64,000 nucleotides of DNA from Chryseobacterium sp. 52 (GTDB taxonomy: Bacteria; Bacteroidota; Bacteroidia; Flavobacteriales; Weeksellaceae), in contig NZ_PEEX01000001.1 of the NCBI RefSeq assembly GCF_002754245.1, positions 620,001 to 684,000 on the forward strand, read 5' to 3'. Each line of letters opens with the position of its first letter. Positions within the stretch are counted from its first letter, which is position 1. Below the pieces are notes generated by a model. The model did not search any database. It was not told the DNA's origin and saw only the letters and a program-made list of their open reading frames with translations. The position numbers and the translations under genes were made by a program. Below are positions 1 to 8,751 of this stretch, in pieces.

Positions 1-108
1 TTTCTTTCCGAAAAAGGAATCTGTTAAATCCTCTGCAACCCCTTTTTTTATTTCATCAACATAGGCATATAAGAGATGAGTATCATTTGGTAAACTGATG
101 ACTTTCAT
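1..108 (-). CDS. Hypothetical protein, N-terminal 36 residues only (cut by window edge)
   Basis: An open frame begins with ATG at 108-106 on the minus strand and runs without a stop to the window edge. Its first residues read MKVISLPNDTHLLYAYVDEI. The start lies inside the last 26 bases of the upstream ligase gene (stop at 83-85), an overlap typical of translationally coupled genes in one operon. I do not recognise the family from this fragment. It is probably a further step of the same small biosynthetic operon, but that rests on position alone. Confidence 0.55.
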   Translation of the reverse strand, partial: MKVISLPNDTHLLYAYVDEIKKGVAEDLTDSFFGKK

Positions 109-1471
109 TATGCAACATTACTTCAATATTATCCAGCATTCCTGAGTCCATGCGGGCTGATAAAATAGAGCTGAAATCAGTTTTGGAAAATTCTTTTTTG
201 GAATTAACAACCAAATTGATAAACAACCGATCATTTTTCATGGCCGTATTCACCTTAAGAAGACTGGAAATGTTATTAAAAAACAAGTCCTGTATTTCAA
301 AATCCCAAATTTTAAATGGACTAAAGTAATCCGAGTTCCTTCCGATGATATAAAACTTTTCATTCTCAGTATACACCAGGTCCGAGGTCAGCACTTTGCT
401 CAGGTCTCCAGTATACTCGTTACCATTCAGGTAGCCGTTAAAAACCGAAGGCGTATTGATCGTAAGACTATAAATATCCTTCTGATGGTACGTGGCAAAA
501 AAAGCATCTTTTTCCAGGGAAATATTTTCTAAAGGAACCCCAAGATAATTCGGTTCAAAACCTTCTCTCTCCGAGTATCCGATCTTATAGGTAGCCACTC
601 TGGGTCCTGCTTCCGATGTACCATAGGTTTTGTAGTATGAAGGAACGGGAAAATGTCCCGCAAACCTGAGAAAACATGTTTTCCCTACATAACCGCCTCC
701 TATACTTATAAATTCTAACGTATTGCCCGCATCCCCAAGCCTCACATTATAAGCCAGTAAAGTCCTCAGAAGTGTGGGTGTGATAAAAAAATTGGTTACA
801 TCATACTTTTTTATATATGAAACTAGGTTCAGGGCAATAAATTTATAAGATGACAGGATTAAATTTCCACCTGACAACAGATGAGAAAAGAACTGTGCCA
901 CCAAAGCATATGAATAATATAACGGCAGACATACAATACTGGTGTGACTGTTACTGATCCCTAAAGAATTGACATTAGACCTGATATTCTGCATTATACT
1001 GTCTGAAGAGTGCATAATATATTTCCTGACCTTTGTAGTTCCCGAACTGGACAATACCACAGAGGTATTTTTAAGCGGCCGGTCCTGATGATCATTTCTT
1101 ATAAGTATATTACCGTATGGCGTTTTGTGTATTTCATGATCAAATTCAAAGGGAATACAAGAATTATCCTGTGTTATGATTGAATAAAAGAATGGAATTC
1201 CCTCCAGGTTTTCTTTCGTACATTCAATCAGGAGCACACAACCCCCTTTCTTCAGGATTAATAAATAAAGAATGATCAAATTTATTGTATTACCCTGATA
1301 GTCTATGACAAACAACTTGTTATCAAAATCAATCTCTGAAAAATTCTTTTCCAAAGATTCAACTTCCAATAATATTTCAAGATAAGTCATCTTCCTATTA
1401 TTAAAATCAAGAATCCAGGAACCTGAATGGGTCAGCAGGCTGCTATGAATTTCATTCCACAGAGACCTCAT
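83..1471 (-). CDS. AMP-binding (adenylate-forming) ligase
   Basis: The 462-residue protein has the core of an ANL-superfamily adenylation enzyme, which activates a carboxylic acid with ATP to an acyl-adenylate and passes it to CoA or a carrier protein. The P-loop-like A3 motif reads SSSGTTKVRK (usual form SSGTTGxPK, so the central Gly and Pro are replaced while the last Lys stays). The A5 motif is YGTSEAG, the A7 region has TGDL, and a short C-terminal subdomain follows GRNSDYFSPFK. It is somewhat shorter than typical acyl-CoA synthetases (about 500-550 residues). No signal peptide. It starts on the stop of the 137-residue gene (shared base in TAATG) and overlaps the next gene downstream, so it sits in an operon that leaves the window. 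The substrate cannot be read from the sequence. Confidence 0.8.
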   Translation of the reverse strand: MRSLWNEIHSSLLTHSGSWILDFNNRKMTYLEILLEVESLEKNFSEIDFDNKLFVIDYQGNTINLIILYLLILKKGGCVLLIECTKENLEGIPFFYSIITQDNSCIPFEFDHEIHKTPYGNILIRNDHQDRPLKNTSVVLSSSGTTKVRKYIMHSSDSIMQNIRSNVNSLGISNSHTSIVCLPLYYSYALVAQFFSHLLSGGNLILSSYKFIALNLVSYIKKYDVTNFFITPTLLRTLLAYNVRLGDAGNTLEFISIGGGYVGKTCFLRFAGHFPVPSYYKTYGTSEAGPRVATYKIGYSEREGFEPNYLGVPLENISLEKDAFFATYHQKDIYSLTINTPSVFNGYLNGNEYTGDLSKVLTSDLVYTENEKFYIIGRNSDYFSPFKIWDFEIQDLFFNNISSLLKVNTAMKNDRLFINLVVNSKKEFSKTDFSSILSARMDSGMLDNIEVMLHNESHQFTK

Positions 1472-1884
1472 TACCCTAATTTTTGTAAAACGTTCGTAAT
1501 AAACTGCTTATATTCAATGCTGAAAGGTTTCTGCTCAAGACTTATAGCCTGCTCTTCCAATTCCTTTTTGTCTTCAAGAATATTTTGGGAAAACCCAAGC
1601 CCTTTTGGAATATTACTTTCGATAAGGTATCTCAGGAAAACCACTTCATATCTGTTTTCGGCATCTGCATTTTCTACTGCAGAGGTGATTTCTTTATTGA
1701 AAGTCGCCAGATACTGTATTTTTTTCAGTGGGCTGATAACGGTCTTCGCTCTGTACGCATTGGCTACAGCACTAAATGAAGCATTTAAGCAATTACCCTT
1801 ATCCAGGTTTTCAGCCGAAGCAATAAATTTTTTGATTTCTTTTTTATTGCCTTCTCTACAATTAATTAATAGATCTCTGATCAT
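1471..1884 (-). CDS. Hypothetical protein, 137 residues
   Basis: A small, soluble, mostly helical and charged protein (MIRDLLINCREGNKKEIKKF at the start) with no signal peptide, membrane segment or motif that I recognise. Its TAA stop shares one base with the ATG of the AMP-binding ligase, which indicates translational coupling, so its job is probably linked to the same pathway. It is the first gene of this operon within the window, because the next 356 bases upstream contain no gene. Function unknown. Confidence 0.65.
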   Translation of the reverse strand: MIRDLLINCREGNKKEIKKFIASAENLDKGNCLNASFSAVANAYRAKTVISPLKKIQYLATFNKEITSAVENADAENRYEVVFLRYLIESNIPKGLGFSQNILEDKKELEEQAISLEQKPFSIEYKQFITNVLQKLG

Positions 1885-2240
1885 GTGTAGATATTTTAAA
1901 ATTGGACATCTTTTACTTACAGCGGGCGACTTGCCATTTGATATTTTCCTGAAAAAGAACTTTCGTCATTAAAGGATGGTTTCAAATTTTACCGGAACAA
2001 CTGTACTGGTTCATACAGTTTCGGGATCACCTGTGCTGATTCTTGTTTTATATTTTAACTTCCCGTGTTGTTTGAGTGGAAAAGAAAAAATATTTGTGTT
2101 TTTCTCTGAGACAAACTTAGATAAGAATCGAACTCAAAAAAAACAATAGATGTCGGGATTTATAAATTCAGTACATGAATTTATAAATCTTAAAATTTTA
2201 AGACTCTAAATAAGAGATCGTTACAAAATAAATATGGAAA
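1885..2240. other. Gene-free stretch between two minus-strand operons
   Basis: I see no convincing gene on either strand in these 356 bases. The part next to 1884 must hold the promoter of the ligase operon, but no clear TAnnTTTG element stands out. The only striking structure is the long inverted repeat at 2157-2189, described separately. Confidence 0.5.
2157..2189. repeat. Perfect 14-bp inverted repeat, AT-rich
   Basis: GATTTATAAATTCA (2157-2170) and its exact reverse complement TGAATTTATAAATC (2176-2189) are separated by 5 bases. There is no U-tract on either side, so it is a poor intrinsic terminator even though it lies just past the stop of the TPR-HTH gene. The same 14-mer occurs again at 4089-4102 on the other side of that gene, which argues for a protein-binding site. 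Confidence 0.6.
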
Positions 2241-3968
2241 TTAAGATGCGATTGAATTTTCAATCTCTTTAATATAAATTGAGGGGGTAGTGCCGGTCTT
2301 TTTCTTGAATGCAGCCGAAAAAGCCTGGACATTATTATAGCCTAATTCATCTGCAATGGCAGGAAGTTTATAGGATCTCAGCTTTTTATCCTCCAATAAC
2401 CTCTCTGAAACATAGTCAATACGCAGGTCATTCAGATACGTGGTGAAGTTTTTTTCCTGGCGGGTATTGATCACTTCGGATAAATAGGCAGTATTGGTTT
2501 TAAATGTCTTTGCCAGGCTGACTAACGTAATGCCTTTTTTTAGGAAAAGTCCCTTGGATTCAAAAGTATTCAGGTCTTTCAGGATAGACTGTGTGACATC
2601 TTCAGATAAAGTATTACCGATTTTATCTTTTATTTCAGCCTGCACCTCTTCTATTACCTGTGGCTGCGTTTCCTCGTGACGAACTTCATCCCGCTGAATT
2701 TCAACCGATTCCATATGCTTTTTCTCAATAGAATGAATCAGGTCCTGTGCTATTTTTCTATACTCCTTCTCCGTTTTCTTGGATTTGTAGTACAAGTAAA
2801 TAAATAAAATAAGGATCAGTATCAGGACACTGATAGAAGCGTAAAGGCCTATTTTGTTATTATTCAGATCCTTAATGATATTCTCTTTTTCCCGCAGAAG
2901 ATTGGGTGTATCATATTTTTTAGGAAGCTCAGTAGACAGATATTTAAACTGTTCATCAAGCTTTTTATCCACCTTTAAGAACCTGTCTATATAATAAAGC
3001 TGCTTCTGTGTATCCTCATTATCCTTATAATAATCTATAAGAAAGGTATATACATCCCTTAAATCCGGGAAAGTAATATTCGTTTTCTCTACATTGACAT
3101 CCAGTTTAGTAAAACACTCTACTGTTTTCTTTTTATCGTTCAGCCCTTCATATGATTTTCCCAGACTGTAAAGGACATAATTGGCATTATTATCCTTAAT
3201 ATCTGAGAAATAATCATAGGCTTTTGAAAACTCCTTGATAGCCTGTTCGTATTTTTTCTGTTTCAAATAAGAAAATCCGGACAGATATAAATACTGATTA
3301 ACACTGTATTTGTTTTTATTCTGAGCAGAATAATCCAGCCCTTCTTTAATTAAAACATCCACCGAATCCAGCTGATCACTCTCTATATAACAGTTGATCA
3401 GATTGACGCGGGTCTGGTTATGCTCACTTTCAGAAAGTTCCTTGGAATCATAATAATGTCTGAACATTTTGGACGCTTCCACATTTCGCCCGATATGACT
3501 GTTGATATAGGCAATATTAAGGTTGGCATAGGCGATAAGCTTCTGATCCTTCTGCTTCTGTGCATATTTTAAGCTTATAATATAGTTATCCAGTGCTCCT
3601 TTCAGGTTATCATTTTTATAGTACAAATTTCCTTTCATCCGGTAGGCAATAGCATCATATGTACTTTCCTGTGCATTTTTTGTAACGATAAAAACACTGT
3701 CGATATACTTCATTGCCTGTGGAAAATCTTCATTAAAATGGATCAGAATGTAGCCTTCTGCCATTTGAAGATTGTTCCGTTCACGCTTTGCTTTCTGCAA
3801 ATAATATCTTGCAATGGTTTTAGATTCCTGAATTTTATCATTTTCATCATAGTCATTAAACTTTTTTTTAAGCTCAGCATAACTGGCTCTTTGCAAAGAG
3901 TCGGTTAATTGTTTCTGAGCATAAAAAAAATTTGCTGAAAGTAACAAAAAAGTAAATATTCGTTTCAT
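2241..3968 (-). CDS. TPR-containing membrane-anchored AraC-type transcriptional regulator
   Basis: I place the start at 3968 (MKRIFTFLLLSANFFYAQ), giving 575 residues with a signal peptide. The longer in-frame start at 4052 would bury this signal sequence. After it come TPR-like helical repeats (about residues 60-350), one membrane span around 375-400 (SVLILILILFIYLYY), a charged linker and a C-terminal AraC-type double helix-turn-helix (about 475-570). This layout puts a TPR sensor in the periplasm and a DNA-binding domain in the cytoplasm, a type common in Chryseobacterium and relatives. It is divergent from the peptide locus starting at 4176, so it is the natural candidate regulator of that locus. 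The TPR ligand is unknown. Confidence 0.8.
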   Translation of the reverse strand: MKRIFTFLLLSANFFYAQKQLTDSLQRASYAELKKKFNDYDENDKIQESKTIARYYLQKAKRERNNLQMAEGYILIHFNEDFPQAMKYIDSVFIVTKNAQESTYDAIAYRMKGNLYYKNDNLKGALDNYIISLKYAQKQKDQKLIAYANLNIAYINSHIGRNVEASKMFRHYYDSKELSESEHNQTRVNLINCYIESDQLDSVDVLIKEGLDYSAQNKNKYSVNQYLYLSGFSYLKQKKYEQAIKEFSKAYDYFSDIKDNNANYVLYSLGKSYEGLNDKKKTVECFTKLDVNVEKTNITFPDLRDVYTFLIDYYKDNEDTQKQLYYIDRFLKVDKKLDEQFKYLSTELPKKYDTPNLLREKENIIKDLNNNKIGLYASISVLILILILFIYLYYKSKKTEKEYRKIAQDLIHSIEKKHMESVEIQRDEVRHEETQPQVIEEVQAEIKDKIGNTLSEDVTQSILKDLNTFESKGLFLKKGITLVSLAKTFKTNTAYLSEVINTRQEKNFTTYLNDLRIDYVSERLLEDKKLRSYKLPAIADELGYNNVQAFSAAFKKKTGTTPSIYIKEIENSIAS

Positions 3969-3986
3969 CGCTATAGTAGTATTTTG

Positions 3987-3994
3987 CAAATTTA
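3987..3994 (-). promoter_or_regulatory. Putative -7 promoter element of the TPR-HTH gene
   Basis: On the minus strand the sequence reads TAAATTTG, an exact match to the Bacteroidota -7 consensus TAnnTTTG, 18 bases before the start codon at 3968. No well-spaced -33 TTTG is seen. The element supports 3968 as the true start, since the longer reading frame would begin upstream of this promoter. Confidence 0.45.
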
Positions 3995-4088
3995 CATATT
4001 TCTTCATCAAAAAACTAGGGTTAAAAAAAAACCGGACAACACATGTAAACATTTGTAAATTAATTAATTAAAATGTTTTCTAACATCC

Positions 4089-4102
4089 TGAATTTATAAA
4101 TC
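4089..4102. repeat. Third copy of the 14-mer TGAATTTATAAATC
   Basis: Identical to the right arm of the inverted repeat at 2176-2189. It lies in the divergent control region between the TPR-HTH gene and the precursor peptide gene. The core ATTTATAAAT is itself a palindrome. It is a candidate operator for the TPR-HTH regulator. AT-rich chance recurrence cannot be excluded. Confidence 0.4.
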
Positions 4103-4120
4103 CATACTATACAGAGATCG

Positions 4121-4147
4121 TTGGTTTAAAAAATATTCTTTTATTTG
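4121..4147 (+). promoter_or_regulatory. Putative promoter of the lanthipeptide-type locus
   Basis: TTG at 4121-4123 is followed after 16 bases by TTTATTTG (4140-4147), which matches the -7 consensus TAnnTTTG except at its second base. Transcription would start near 4152-4155, about 20 bases before the precursor ATG at 4176. The match is imperfect, so this is tentative. Confidence 0.3.
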
Positions 4148-4175
4148 CAACAGATTACTAAAAAAATATTTTCCT

Positions 4176-4331
4176 ATGAAAAAACAAAACAAACAAGAGA
4201 AAAAATTATCATTAAAAAAAATGCAAATCATGAAAATTCATGATATGAAAATCATTAGCGGAGGAAGCCGTGGCAATGACGGATGTGATGAGCCACTTCC
4301 TACTCCTTTAAAACATACCTTTGTAAGATAA
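4176..4331 (+). CDS. Precursor peptide of a lanthipeptide-type natural product (51 residues)
   Basis: A short frame with the hallmarks of a Bacteroidota natural-product precursor. The Lys-rich leader has KKLSLKKMQIMK, then HDMKIISGG, ending in a double glycine at residues 29-30. A short core follows, beginning SRGNDGCDEP and ending LKHTFVR. The core has Ser31, Thr43 and Thr48 as possible dehydration sites, a single Cys37 as possible thioether donor, and three Pro (40, 42, 44). The leader resembles the KLSLKK...GG leaders of class I lanthipeptide precursors in this phylum (recalled family knowledge). Thirteen bases separate it from the prolyl oligopeptidase gene, and the two LanB-type proteins follow in the same operon. 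At most one lanthionine ring can form from one Cys. Confidence 0.8.
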   Translation: MKKQNKQEKKLSLKKMQIMKIHDMKIISGGSRGNDGCDEPLPTPLKHTFVR

Positions 4332-4344
4332 TCGTATCATTTTT

Positions 4345-6522
4345 ATGAAGTACTTAATATTTATCATTATCTGTTTTTTTTCTGTTTCACTATGTGCACA
4401 AAAGAATAATCCGGCTCCGTCAAAACCTTTCACTGATGACTATTTCGGAACCAAGATCGTAGACGAATACAGAAACTTAGAAAATTTGGAAGACCCTAAA
4501 ACTCTCAACTGGATGAAAACCCAAACGGATTACACCAATGCCGCTTTGGATCTGATTCCTAAAAGAAATTATTATTCAGCAAAAATGCTCGAATTTGATC
4601 AGAGGCAGGGATACGCCACAACCAATCTGAAAATAACAGATAATGATAAATATTTTTATTTAAAAAAGAATAGCAACGAAAAAGCAGCTAAACTTTATTA
4701 CCGCAAAGGATTCTCAGGAAAAGAAGAATTGCTTTACGATCCTTCTCAATACAAAAAGTCGGAAAAAAACCATGAATTTGTCATTAATTACCTAAGTCCA
4801 AGCTGGGACGGCAGTAAAGTAGCGATCTCACTGGCCGAGAAAGGACAGGAACTGGCAGAAGTCATTATTCTGGACGTTGAAAAAAAATATATCCATCCGG
4901 AAATTATCACCCAGATAGAACCTGTAAGCGCAGGAGGAATCAAATGGCTGGATAACAACAGCGGATTTTTCTATCTTCACTACCCTACTACAGACTCTAA
5001 ATCACTTGATTTTTATAAAAATACGCGAACCGTTTTATATAAGATCGGGACTGATCCTAAAAATATAACCGATGTTTTCTCTGCGAAAAATAATCCAGAG
5101 CTGAACATCACAGAAGACCAGTTTCCTATGATTCTGGAATTTGATACAGATGACCAGTACTACATCGGTATGCTGGTAGATTACAATACATATAGAAAAA
5201 CATATATCATTTCTAAAAAAGATCTGCTAAGCGGAAAGAAGAACTGGAAACCTTTTTCAGATTCGGAAGATAAAACCAAAACATTAGAAGAGTTCAACAG
5301 TGATATTATTTTTCTGTCCAGTTACAATTCTTCTCTTAACAGGTTATGTAAAACCAATATCAAAGATCCCCGCTTCAAAAATCCAGAAGTTTTGATCCCT
5401 GAAAAAAAGGATGAGATCATTAAAAGCTATAGAATTACCAAAGACGGCATCTACTACACCACAACTAAAAACGGAGTAGAAGCCAAATTATACATATTGA
5501 GTAATGGCAAGGATACTCAAATTCAACTTCCTTATTCATCCGGAAACATAGTTCTACAATCCAAAGGACAGAACTATTCTGATATCTGGGTCATCTCCTC
5601 CGGTTGGGCCAACGACAATCAAAGATTTAGTTATAATTTAAAAAACAATACTTTTAAACCACAAGACCTCACACCGGTTACAGAAGATCCTGATTTTAAA
5701 GATATTGTTGTTAACGAAATTACAGTGAAATCAAGAGACGGCGAAGAAATCCCCGTGTCATTGATTTATCATAAAAACATTAAAAAAGACGGTAAAAATT
5801 TAGTTCTGATTGACAGCTACGGATCTTATGGATTTTCGATCAATCCTTTTTTTGCAAAAAAATATCTCTTGTGGATTAGCCAGGGAGGAATGGTGGCAGT
5901 AGCCCACGTAAGAGGAGGCTCAGAAAAAGGAGAGAAATGGCGCCTAGCAGGCTACAAAGAAACGAAACCCAATACCTGGAGAGACCTGATTGACTGTACG
6001 GAATTCTTAATTAATGAAAAATATACTACAAAAGATAAAATAGCACTCTGGGGAGCCAGTGCAGGAGGAATTACCGTGGGAAGAGCCATGACTGAAAGAC
6101 CTGACCTTTTTAGAGTAGTAATCGCTGAAGTAGGTGTCATGAATCCCATAAGAGATGAAACAACACCCAATGCACAGCCCAAAGAATTCGGGACCGTAAA
6201 GGACCCTAAAGAATTTAAAGCCCTGTTGGAAATGGACGCTTATCATCACCTTAAAAAAGGAGTCAAGTATCCCGCCACTTTTATTACCGGTGGAATAAAT
6301 GACCAAAGGGTTACGGTATGGGAACCGGTAAAATTTGCAGCAGGATTGATCGCAGCCAATGTTTCGGATCATCCGGTCATGTTGAAAATAGATTACGAAG
6401 GAGGCCATGCAGGCAACGTTCCTGCAGCACAACGTTATGCCAACTTGGGCGACATGTTTGCTTTCGCTTTATGGCAGCTGGGTCATCCGGATTATCAGCC
6501 AAAACAAAATACAATAAAGTAA
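4345..6522 (+). CDS. Prolyl oligopeptidase family serine peptidase (S9A), exported
   Basis: The 725-residue length fits prolyl oligopeptidases (about 700). An N-terminal signal peptide (MKYLIFIIICFFSVSLCAQ) is followed by the propeller-cap region and the C-terminal alpha/beta-hydrolase domain. The catalytic Ser572 lies in WGASAGG, Asp653 in GGINDQRV and His688 in YEGGHAG, so the triad is complete. The family cleaves short peptides after proline. The gene sits between the precursor peptide and the dehydratase genes, and its stop codon directly abuts the dehydratase start. I infer a role in maturing or trimming the exported peptide, as POP-type enzymes do for some other lanthipeptides. The core does contain three prolines. 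A general peptidase recruited by chance is the alternative. Confidence 0.88.
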   Translation: MKYLIFIIICFFSVSLCAQKNNPAPSKPFTDDYFGTKIVDEYRNLENLEDPKTLNWMKTQTDYTNAALDLIPKRNYYSAKMLEFDQRQGYATTNLKITDNDKYFYLKKNSNEKAAKLYYRKGFSGKEELLYDPSQYKKSEKNHEFVINYLSPSWDGSKVAISLAEKGQELAEVIILDVEKKYIHPEIITQIEPVSAGGIKWLDNNSGFFYLHYPTTDSKSLDFYKNTRTVLYKIGTDPKNITDVFSAKNNPELNITEDQFPMILEFDTDDQYYIGMLVDYNTYRKTYIISKKDLLSGKKNWKPFSDSEDKTKTLEEFNSDIIFLSSYNSSLNRLCKTNIKDPRFKNPEVLIPEKKDEIIKSYRITKDGIYYTTTKNGVEAKLYILSNGKDTQIQLPYSSGNIVLQSKGQNYSDIWVISSGWANDNQRFSYNLKNNTFKPQDLTPVTEDPDFKDIVVNEITVKSRDGEEIPVSLIYHKNIKKDGKNLVLIDSYGSYGFSINPFFAKKYLLWISQGGMVAVAHVRGGSEKGEKWRLAGYKETKPNTWRDLIDCTEFLINEKYTTKDKIALWGASAGGITVGRAMTERPDLFRVVIAEVGVMNPIRDETTPNAQPKEFGTVKDPKEFKALLEMDAYHHLKKGVKYPATFITGGINDQRVTVWEPVKFAAGLIAANVSDHPVMLKIDYEGGHAGNVPAAQRYANLGDMFAFALWQLGHPDYQPKQNTIK

Positions 6523-8739
6523 ATGTCTCGTTTTCCTTATCTTTTTTTTGAAGAGTTTGTAGTCCGTACTCCCCTGCTTTCATGTACCGATTTCCTGAAA
6601 TATACAGGAAAAGATGATATCCCGGAGGCAGTATTAAAAGAAATATATTCCAATCCTGTTTTTCAGGAAGCTATTTATCTGGCCTCTCCTTTTTTATATG
6701 GAGAACTGGTTAAATGGCTCAACGCGGAAAAAACACTTACCCCAAAAGAAGATCAGAAACTAAAAAATACCCTGCTGAAATATTTTAGCCGTATGAGCAC
6801 ACGCTGTACTCCGTTCGGATTGTTCTCCGGTGTCGGCTTGGGGAAATTTACAGGATCAGCCGATCATCTGAATAACAATAACAACACACAAAATTTATCA
6901 ACAGGCAACCTGCTGAGGGATACTAAACTGGATATGCATTTTCTAGTTTCCCTGGCTCAGCATTTTGTAAAAACTAAGGAAATAAGAAACCAACTGCTGT
7001 TTTATCCCAACAACAGTATCTATAAGATCGGGAATAAGATCCGCTATATAGAATATCAGTATACGCACGGAAAAAGAGATTATATTATATCATCTGTTTC
7101 ACTTTCTGAAGAGTTAAAGCAAATACTGGAATTTTCACAATCCGGAAAAACCATACACGAGATCGCGAAAATCCTAGTCAATGAAGAAATAACCTCTGAA
7201 GAAGCGGCAGAATTCATCGAAGAGCTCATTGATAATCAATTACTGGTAAGCCAACTGGAACCAAATGTATCAGAAACGGATTTTCTGGAAGTATTAATTT
7301 CTGTTTTAACAAAAATAAATGCCAGCAATACCGCAGATATTCTGAAGACCATTAAAGGTAAACTGGACAAACTGGATCTCCATTTCGGGAATCCTGTCAC
7401 AGTCTATTCTGAAATGGAAGATCTGATCAGGTCCTTCAATACGGAGTACGATCAGAAGTATCTTTTTCAAACGGATCTTTACTTCAAAAATGAATTCTAT
7501 CTTTCCCCACACTGGAAAAAAGAACTAAAAAAAGGCATCTGCTTTTTAAATAAAATCATATTGCCTCAAACAGAAACACCGTTTCAAAAATTTAAAAAAG
7601 CATTTTCCGAAAGGTTTGAAGCAGAGGAAATGCCGTTAATGTATGTTCTTGATGTTGAAACAGGAATTGGTTACAAACAGGGCACTTCTGTAAAAGGTCT
7701 TCACCCTTATCTGGAAGACCTGAGATTTCCCGCTTCACAAAAAAAGCAAAACAGAAGCATCCATCTGAATCCCCTTGTTACCGTTCTGAATGAAAAGCTA
7801 CAGGATGCCTTATTATACCATCACGGAAAAATTGAATTGCATGATGAAGATTTCGACACTTTTGAAGGAAACTGGGATGATTTACCTGATACCCAGTCTT
7901 TTTTAACAGAAATAATTTCAGAAGGTCATCAGGAAAAACTATTTATAAACAGCAGTACCACAAGCAGTGCTGCTAATCTCTTGGGAAGGTTTCATTCGGA
8001 AAAATCAGAGATCAGGAATCTAACAAAAGCCATTGCCTGTAAGGAAAATGAGCTAAATCCCACTTATATTGCTGCAGAAATCATTCACCTGCCAGAATCC
8101 AGGATAGGAAATATCATCCGGAGACCTTCATTACGAGAATATGAAATTCCGTACTTAGCACAATCTATTCTGCCCGTGGAAAATCAAATTCCGGTGGATG
8201 ACCTGTATATTTCGCTTAAAAATGACAAAATTGTATTACGGTCCAAAAGACTGAATAAAGAAGTAAAACCTTATCTGACCAATGCACATAATTATTCTTC
8301 TGATACGCTCCCTGTTTATCATTTTTTAGCTGATCTCTATTCCCAGAATATCAGAACCGGGCTCTATTTTGATTGGGGTGGACTGGAACATATCTACCGT
8401 TTTTTACCAAGAGTGGAATACAGAAATATCATTCTTTCAAAGGCCAGATGGAAAATAACGGACAAGGATGTTTTGCATTTCTCTCCATTAATTTCGGATA
8501 AAAAACATTTTTTAGTGGAATTAAAAAAAATGAGAACTCACATGAAAATCCCGGCATGGGTGCAGTGGGCTCAGTTTGACAATATGCTTACCCTGAATCT
8601 GGAAAATTATGATATGGCTCAGATGTTTATACAAATTATCAAAAGCGAAAAATCATTGACTATTGAGGAATTTTTATATCATGAAAATAATGATCATAAA
8701 CAGGAATTCATATTTTCACTGTATAAGGCTGAAGCATAA
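6523..8739 (+). CDS. Lantibiotic dehydratase, glutamylation (LanB N-terminal) protein
   Basis: The 738 residues match the N-terminal domain of class I LanB enzymes. FVVRTPLLS is near the start, and the conserved block FSRMSTRCTPFGLFSG (around residues 86-101) corresponds to the RxTPFGLF signature. LanB enzymes transfer glutamate from glutamyl-tRNA to Ser/Thr of the precursor and then eliminate it to give dehydroalanine or dehydrobutyrine. Here only the glutamylation part is in this protein and the elimination part is encoded by the next gene, a split arrangement known from the pinensin cluster. Cytoplasmic, no signal peptide. The start ATG directly follows the TAA of the peptidase gene. No LanC cyclase and no exporter lie in the vicinity. 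Confidence 0.88.
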   Translation: MSRFPYLFFEEFVVRTPLLSCTDFLKYTGKDDIPEAVLKEIYSNPVFQEAIYLASPFLYGELVKWLNAEKTLTPKEDQKLKNTLLKYFSRMSTRCTPFGLFSGVGLGKFTGSADHLNNNNNTQNLSTGNLLRDTKLDMHFLVSLAQHFVKTKEIRNQLLFYPNNSIYKIGNKIRYIEYQYTHGKRDYIISSVSLSEELKQILEFSQSGKTIHEIAKILVNEEITSEEAAEFIEELIDNQLLVSQLEPNVSETDFLEVLISVLTKINASNTADILKTIKGKLDKLDLHFGNPVTVYSEMEDLIRSFNTEYDQKYLFQTDLYFKNEFYLSPHWKKELKKGICFLNKIILPQTETPFQKFKKAFSERFEAEEMPLMYVLDVETGIGYKQGTSVKGLHPYLEDLRFPASQKKQNRSIHLNPLVTVLNEKLQDALLYHHGKIELHDEDFDTFEGNWDDLPDTQSFLTEIISEGHQEKLFINSSTTSSAANLLGRFHSEKSEIRNLTKAIACKENELNPTYIAAEIIHLPESRIGNIIRRPSLREYEIPYLAQSILPVENQIPVDDLYISLKNDKIVLRSKRLNKEVKPYLTNAHNYSSDTLPVYHFLADLYSQNIRTGLYFDWGGLEHIYRFLPRVEYRNIILSKARWKITDKDVLHFSPLISDKKHFLVELKKMRTHMKIPAWVQWAQFDNMLTLNLENYDMAQMFIQIIKSEKSLTIEEFLYHENNDHKQEFIFSLYKAEA

Positions 8740-8751
8740 AAAATCGGAAGA

